From NCBI GenBank assembly GCA_944372415.1, contig CALVZA010000014.1:1-55742 (forward strand): a stretch of 55,742 nucleotides of DNA. The letters run 5' to 3'. Within the stretch, counting starts at the first letter, position 1. Each line of letters opens with the position of its first letter. The notes beneath the pieces are model-generated. The model was not told where the DNA came from. It was given only the letters and a program-made list of their open reading frames with translations, and searched no databases. Of this stretch, positions 53,601-55,742 are shown piece after piece. Source of the DNA: an uncultured Bacilli bacterium (GTDB lineage Bacteria > Bacillota_I > Bacilli_A > RF39 > UBA660). The position numbers and the translations under genes are program-made.

Positions 53601-55271
53601 TTTATCAACCTTATTATTTTGTTTTTCTTTGTCATCATCATTGTTGTATCTTTCATTTAGTATTTGCACTAACATATTTGAAACACTATTTATACCATCA
53701 GAATCAATTCCAAAAAATCTAAATGTTTTATCATTATTCCAAAAATGCGGTATATTTCTATACTTTTCCCAGGTATTTTTTTTCTCATTACTTGAAATTA
53801 TTGCTATTTTTAACATATCATAACTATGAAATGCTAAAATTTGTAACATAAAACCATCTAAGAACTTCTTGACATAATTATAACTACCTATAATACCTGT
53901 AATTCTATTTTCAATTAAATTAACTGTTACAGGAACATTATTTATAATTTTTATATTTTTAAATAACTCATCATAAAGATCTTTTAAATCATCTTCATCC
54001 ATAGTAAAATGTTCTTCTGGCAAATTTATCTCTATTTCAGGATTTACACTTCCAATACCCAATCTTATATTCAAAAAATCAGGATGTTCTATTTTTCTAT
54101 CCCAAAGAGTTCTCTGTCTATTTAATATAACCTTAGCTACTTCTTCTAAAGGAATATTATTTTCTATTAAAATTTGTCTTTGAATTTCATACTCTTGCAA
54201 AATTTCTTCACGCTTTTTATCTATATATTTTTTATATTTTTTTCTTCGCTTTATTTCATTTTTTTTCTGAATATGTTTTCTATAAATATTTTGCAAAAAA
54301 GGAAAAACAATCATTCCTCCCATCATACCAAGTGCAGTCATAATAGGAACTAAATTTTGTTTAAAAGAAGATTCACCATTAATTACATTAATAACTGCTA
54401 AAACACCAGACATTATAGATGTCATCCCCATCAACATCATAGGCCCCATAGTATATACTAATGGCATTTCATCATCTTTTATTTCACTTTCCGTTGGAGG
54501 ATCAATATTAAATTCTTTTTTTTCAATTATTCTCTTAAAACGTGGTGGTCTTTGAAAATACTCACTTCTATTAAAAACCTCAACAAAAACATCAGTTTCT
54601 GCTGTATATTCTAAAACTTTATTAATAGGTAATATTCTCTTAGATAATTTTAACGAATCATAAAATATACAATTATTAGGATTATTAATTAATAACAAAT
54701 TCCCAACAACATAAAATACAATTCCATTTATAAAAAGCATATCTCCATTTGAAATAAACTGTTCATTCTCTAAAATATTATTTATAAATAAAGGCACTTT
54801 AACATTATTATTTTTTACACTATACTTGCCATTTTCAAAATTTATTAAAACTTGCTCTTTCGCAAAATCGCTTAAAGAACAATTAATTGTAGCACTTTTA
54901 TCATTTCCTATAATTATATTCTTTATATTTTTAAAATCTATAACTAATTGTATTAAAGATTTATCATAAACTGGCATACAATAAATTTTATACTGTGTAT
55001 TAGTAGACAATTCAATTATACAAAAAGATAAATAATCTTTTAGCTCAATAAATTCTAATTGATTTACATTTGTTAATAGTTCATTTTCTTTATATTCAGC
55101 ATTTTTAACAATCCTAAAATCGACATTGCTTTTTAAAAGCCATTTGCCATTTTCAGCTTCAATATTGACTAAATTATTTCTTTTAGAATTACTAACCCAA
55201 TAATTACCTATTACTTCTTTTGGTAATTTAAATGTTATTAACTCTTTTTCTTCTTGTAATATTATTTTCAT
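50658..55271 (-). CDS. essC: T7SSb ATPase EssC/YukB
   Basis: This FtsK/SpoIIIE-type motor of 1537 residues drives type VII secretion in Firmicutes. The N-terminal part (about 1-230) has the two FHA-like beta domains of EssC. Two helices follow (about 268-292 and 303-325). ATPase domain 1 has Walker A GMTGSGKSEW (near 724), LIDYKGGGLA and Walker B FLISDEFAEL (near 850), followed by LATQKPSGV. Domain 2 has GLAGSGKEN, where Glu replaces the usual Thr/Ser after Lys, and domain 3 lacks a P-loop. So domain 1 is the fully canonical motor. It follows esaB by 8 bases. Confidence 0.95.
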   Translation of the reverse strand: MKIILQEEKELITFKLPKEVIGNYWVSNSKRNNLVNIEAENGKWLLKSNVDFRIVKNAEYKENELLTNVNQLEFIELKDYLSFCIIELSTNTQYKIYCMPVYDKSLIQLVIDFKNIKNIIIGNDKSATINCSLSDFAKEQVLINFENGKYSVKNNNVKVPLFINNILENEQFISNGDMLFINGIVFYVVGNLLLINNPNNCIFYDSLKLSKRILPINKVLEYTAETDVFVEVFNRSEYFQRPPRFKRIIEKKEFNIDPPTESEIKDDEMPLVYTMGPMMLMGMTSIMSGVLAVINVINGESSFKQNLVPIMTALGMMGGMIVFPFLQNIYRKHIQKKNEIKRRKKYKKYIDKKREEILQEYEIQRQILIENNIPLEEVAKVILNRQRTLWDRKIEHPDFLNIRLGIGSVNPEIEINLPEEHFTMDEDDLKDLYDELFKNIKIINNVPVTVNLIENRITGIIGSYNYVKKFLDGFMLQILAFHSYDMLKIAIISSNEKKNTWEKYRNIPHFWNNDKTFRFFGIDSDGINSVSNMLVQILNERYNNDDDKEKQNNKVDKYKDYKDYYLIICDEVDYLTSTTIYNELLNKDTNYGFSMIIITEKVDKLPDECTTFINIGPQNSGIFENELLSSNQRSFKPDIPYFNMNMCYINLCNIPIDVSEGKFQLPKTYSFLEMYDVGNVKQLNIQNRWKNNNPIQSLAAPVGINEQGELFKIDLHEKYHGPHGLVAGMTGSGKSEWIITYILSMSINYHPDEVQFVLIDYKGGGLAGTFENKESGFRLPHLAGTITNLDVAEINRSLASINSELKRRQSLFNQARDKLGESSVDIYKYQRWYREGKIDEPISHLFLISDEFAELKAQQPEFMDELISTARIGRSLGVHLILATQKPSGVVNDQIWSNSKFRVCLKVQEKADSKEMILVPDAAYLKEVGRFYLQVGYNEFFAKGQSAYAGGPYYESDRHKKVINTEIEFVDNLGDVYKQINSENKTVTSVYKGEELPNILKEIIEIGNKTEFHVKKLWLDAIPAKIYIDELLQKYSYKKENFVLNPIIGEYDAPQYQKQELLTLPLSVNGNTIIYGLAGSGKENLLQTIIYSLSLFHFSKEVNVYVMDFGAEILSCFKNSPIVGDVMTVTEDEKIKNCFKYLNDEFIRRKKLFQDFNGSYDYFIKNSGKTLPNILVIINNYENFYEVYQDKYDDNLVKLTRDSEKYGMRFIITAMSSNGIRFKLSQNFKQSICLQMKDSFEYITIMGNSCKVIPSSIKGRGIVKKDKNFFEFQTALPKQVLDINEYLSNFSISLLEKYGEKASSIKVLPPIIDSNYLFNYFNDGHNIPIGMYVESLDILYYNFFKPKFTVIMADYSDVLLDFNKALLFLLENSKINYNIVVIDGLKEYEFLKEDKKVLYISDNYLVSLSQILNKVGNLDEQSRDTILYFIGLQNIVQSQSDITEVLNSSINTVFAKEKVGVIISDTVNGLAMYKGDNWFSSSNTNTAIYIGNKITEQYIYPVNFYKNNNKNISQGYIIKNSNVEEVKLICSNNKSNK

Positions 55272-55279
55272 ATTAACAC

Positions 55280-55534
55280 CTATATTAAAATTAATCTACT
55301 TCCATTTTTTATTTTATTATTTTTTACACTATAATCAAAATTATATAAAGTACATGTATACAAATCAATTAAAGATAGATCATTTTTTATAGGAAATTCT
55401 CCATCTGTTAAATCATTTATTGCTTGATTAACTAATTTTACAATTTCACCTACCGTTTTATTCACTGGAATAAAAAGATTATAAGTTTCATTAATACTAG
55501 GAACCAATATATCAACATTTATCTTATTCTTCAA
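55280..55534 (-). CDS. esaB: EsaB/YukD ubiquitin-like T7SS protein
   Basis: This 84-residue ubiquitin-fold protein begins KNKINVDILVPSINETYNLF and ends with GSRLILI, as in EsaB/YukD. The start is TTG: AGAGGG lies 9 bases before it. An upstream GTG in frame would overlap the SD itself. EsaB is a regulatory/assembly part of T7SSb. EsaA, EssA and EssB are not in the window and may lie beyond the right end or elsewhere. Confidence 0.82.
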   Translation of the reverse strand: MKNKINVDILVPSINETYNLFIPVNKTVGEIVKLVNQAINDLTDGEFPIKNDLSLIDLYTCTLYNFDYSVKNNKIKNGSRLILI

Positions 55535-55559
55535 CTGAAACACCCTCTAATCTAAATTA

Positions 55560-55588
55560 ATTTTATAATAAAAAAAAGCATTTGACAA
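55560..55588 (-). promoter_or_regulatory. Promoter of the T7SS esaB-essC operon
   Basis: TTGTCA, 17 bases and TAAAAT on the minus strand. The spacer holds the T run of a terminator, as at 48.9 kb. Confidence 0.6.
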
Positions 55589-55600
55589 TACTAAATGCTA
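55571..55600 (-). terminator. Terminator of a gene to the right of the window
   Basis: On the minus strand AGCATTT/AAATGCT (7 bp, 9-base loop) is followed by a T run; it nearly matches the terminator at 48922-48958. Confidence 0.65.
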
Positions 55601-55616
55601 TTTTACAGTAAAATAG
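55598..55616. promoter_or_regulatory. Perfect 19-base palindrome near the T7SS promoter
   Basis: CTATTTTAC-A-GTAAAATAG is symmetric with one central base. It lies about ten bases upstream of the -35, a place for a regulator. It overlaps nothing coding. Confidence 0.4.
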
Positions 55617-55631
55617 TAACTATTCAGACAT

Positions 55632-55666
55632 TAAATAGATAATTATTAATAAATTGTCTATTTTTT
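55632..55666 (+). terminator. Possible plus-strand terminator near the right edge
   Basis: AAATAGATAATT/AATTGTCTATTT form a 12-bp stem with one G-U and a 7-base loop, followed by four T on the plus strand. No plus-strand gene ends here, so its role is unknown. Confidence 0.35.
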
Positions 55667-55706
55667 TGATGTTGATAAATATAACTTTAATAACAACTTT
55701 TAATAG

Positions 55707-55715
55707 TTATCCACA
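55707..55715 (+). other. Single perfect DnaA box
   Basis: TTATCCACA is the exact consensus DnaA box. Only one is seen in the last 150 bases, so no origin is claimed. The rest of the intergenic stretch holds only AT-rich sequence. Confidence 0.35.
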
Positions 55716-55742
55716 AAATGACTTTATTCTATTGTTTAATTT

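Noticed and set aside
55582-55666. Short plus-strand RNA made from TTGACA-16-TACAGT and ended by the hairpin at 55632.
   Set aside because: The -10 is poor, the RNA would be about 50 bases and the -35 lies in the terminator of the other strand; chance is likely.
55707-55715. Replication origin at the right edge.
   Set aside because: Only one DnaA box was found, with no dnaA, dnaN or rpmH nearby.

Overview
The window is a strongly AT-rich chromosomal segment of a Gram-positive (Firmicutes/Bacillota-type) bacterium with a small-genome look. The evidence is Bacillus-like gene order (dacB-spmA-spmB-rluB), a zinc-type S14, an RNase J-family protein, SD sites of the AGGAGG type, sigma-A-like promoters and a T7SSb-type EssC. 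rpmD (L30) is missing from the ribosomal cluster and neighbouring genes often overlap. An uncultured gut lineage related to the Mollicutes/RF39 side of the Bacilli would fit, but that placement is inference. No rRNA, tRNA, CRISPR array, insertion sequence or integrase was seen.

Layout, left to right (almost everything is on the minus strand, so operons read right to left). 0-4.3 kb: RNA modification (rlmD, rluB) and the spmA-spmB-dacB group. 4.3-8.0 kb: pilC (T2SS-F type), prepilin peptidase, a C39-like peptidase gene interrupted by one in-frame TAG, and a small coiled-coil membrane protein. 8.2 kb: one small plus-strand gene. 8.5-22.5 kb: the complete S10-spc-alpha ribosomal operon (rpsJ to rplQ with secY, adk, map, infA, rpoA), with a clear promoter, a structured leader and a terminator. 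22.7-23.7 kb: a plus-strand GT2 glycosyltransferase facing the next block across a bidirectional terminator.

23.7-46.8 kb is the most unusual part. It encodes a type IV secretion (T4SS)-like machine: VirD4-type coupling ATPase, VirB4 ATPase with a separate N-terminal module, VirB3/PrgI-like, VirB6-like and two possible VirB8-like proteins. It also encodes two multidomain wall enzymes (SGNH hydrolase + CHAP/NlpC-like peptidase; M23 peptidase + GH24 muramidase) and three VirB2-like small membrane proteins, one fused to a secreted domain. Tad-pilus-like pieces follow (a TadZ/CpaE-like ATPase and two short pilin-like proteins), then surface proteins built from cadherin-like beta-sandwich repeats and a GT-C-like membrane protein. 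No relaxase, integrase or attachment site is visible, so it looks like a resident surface or secretion apparatus rather than a recognisable conjugative element.

46.8-48.9 kb: a lipoprotein and an RNase J-family protein with degenerate metal-ligand motifs. 48.9-55.6 kb: a compact type VII secretion (T7SSb) locus (EsaB, EssC, two WXG100-type proteins) and a secreted transglutaminase-like protein, each unit with its own good promoter. Two of the promoters are built into near-identical terminator hairpins.
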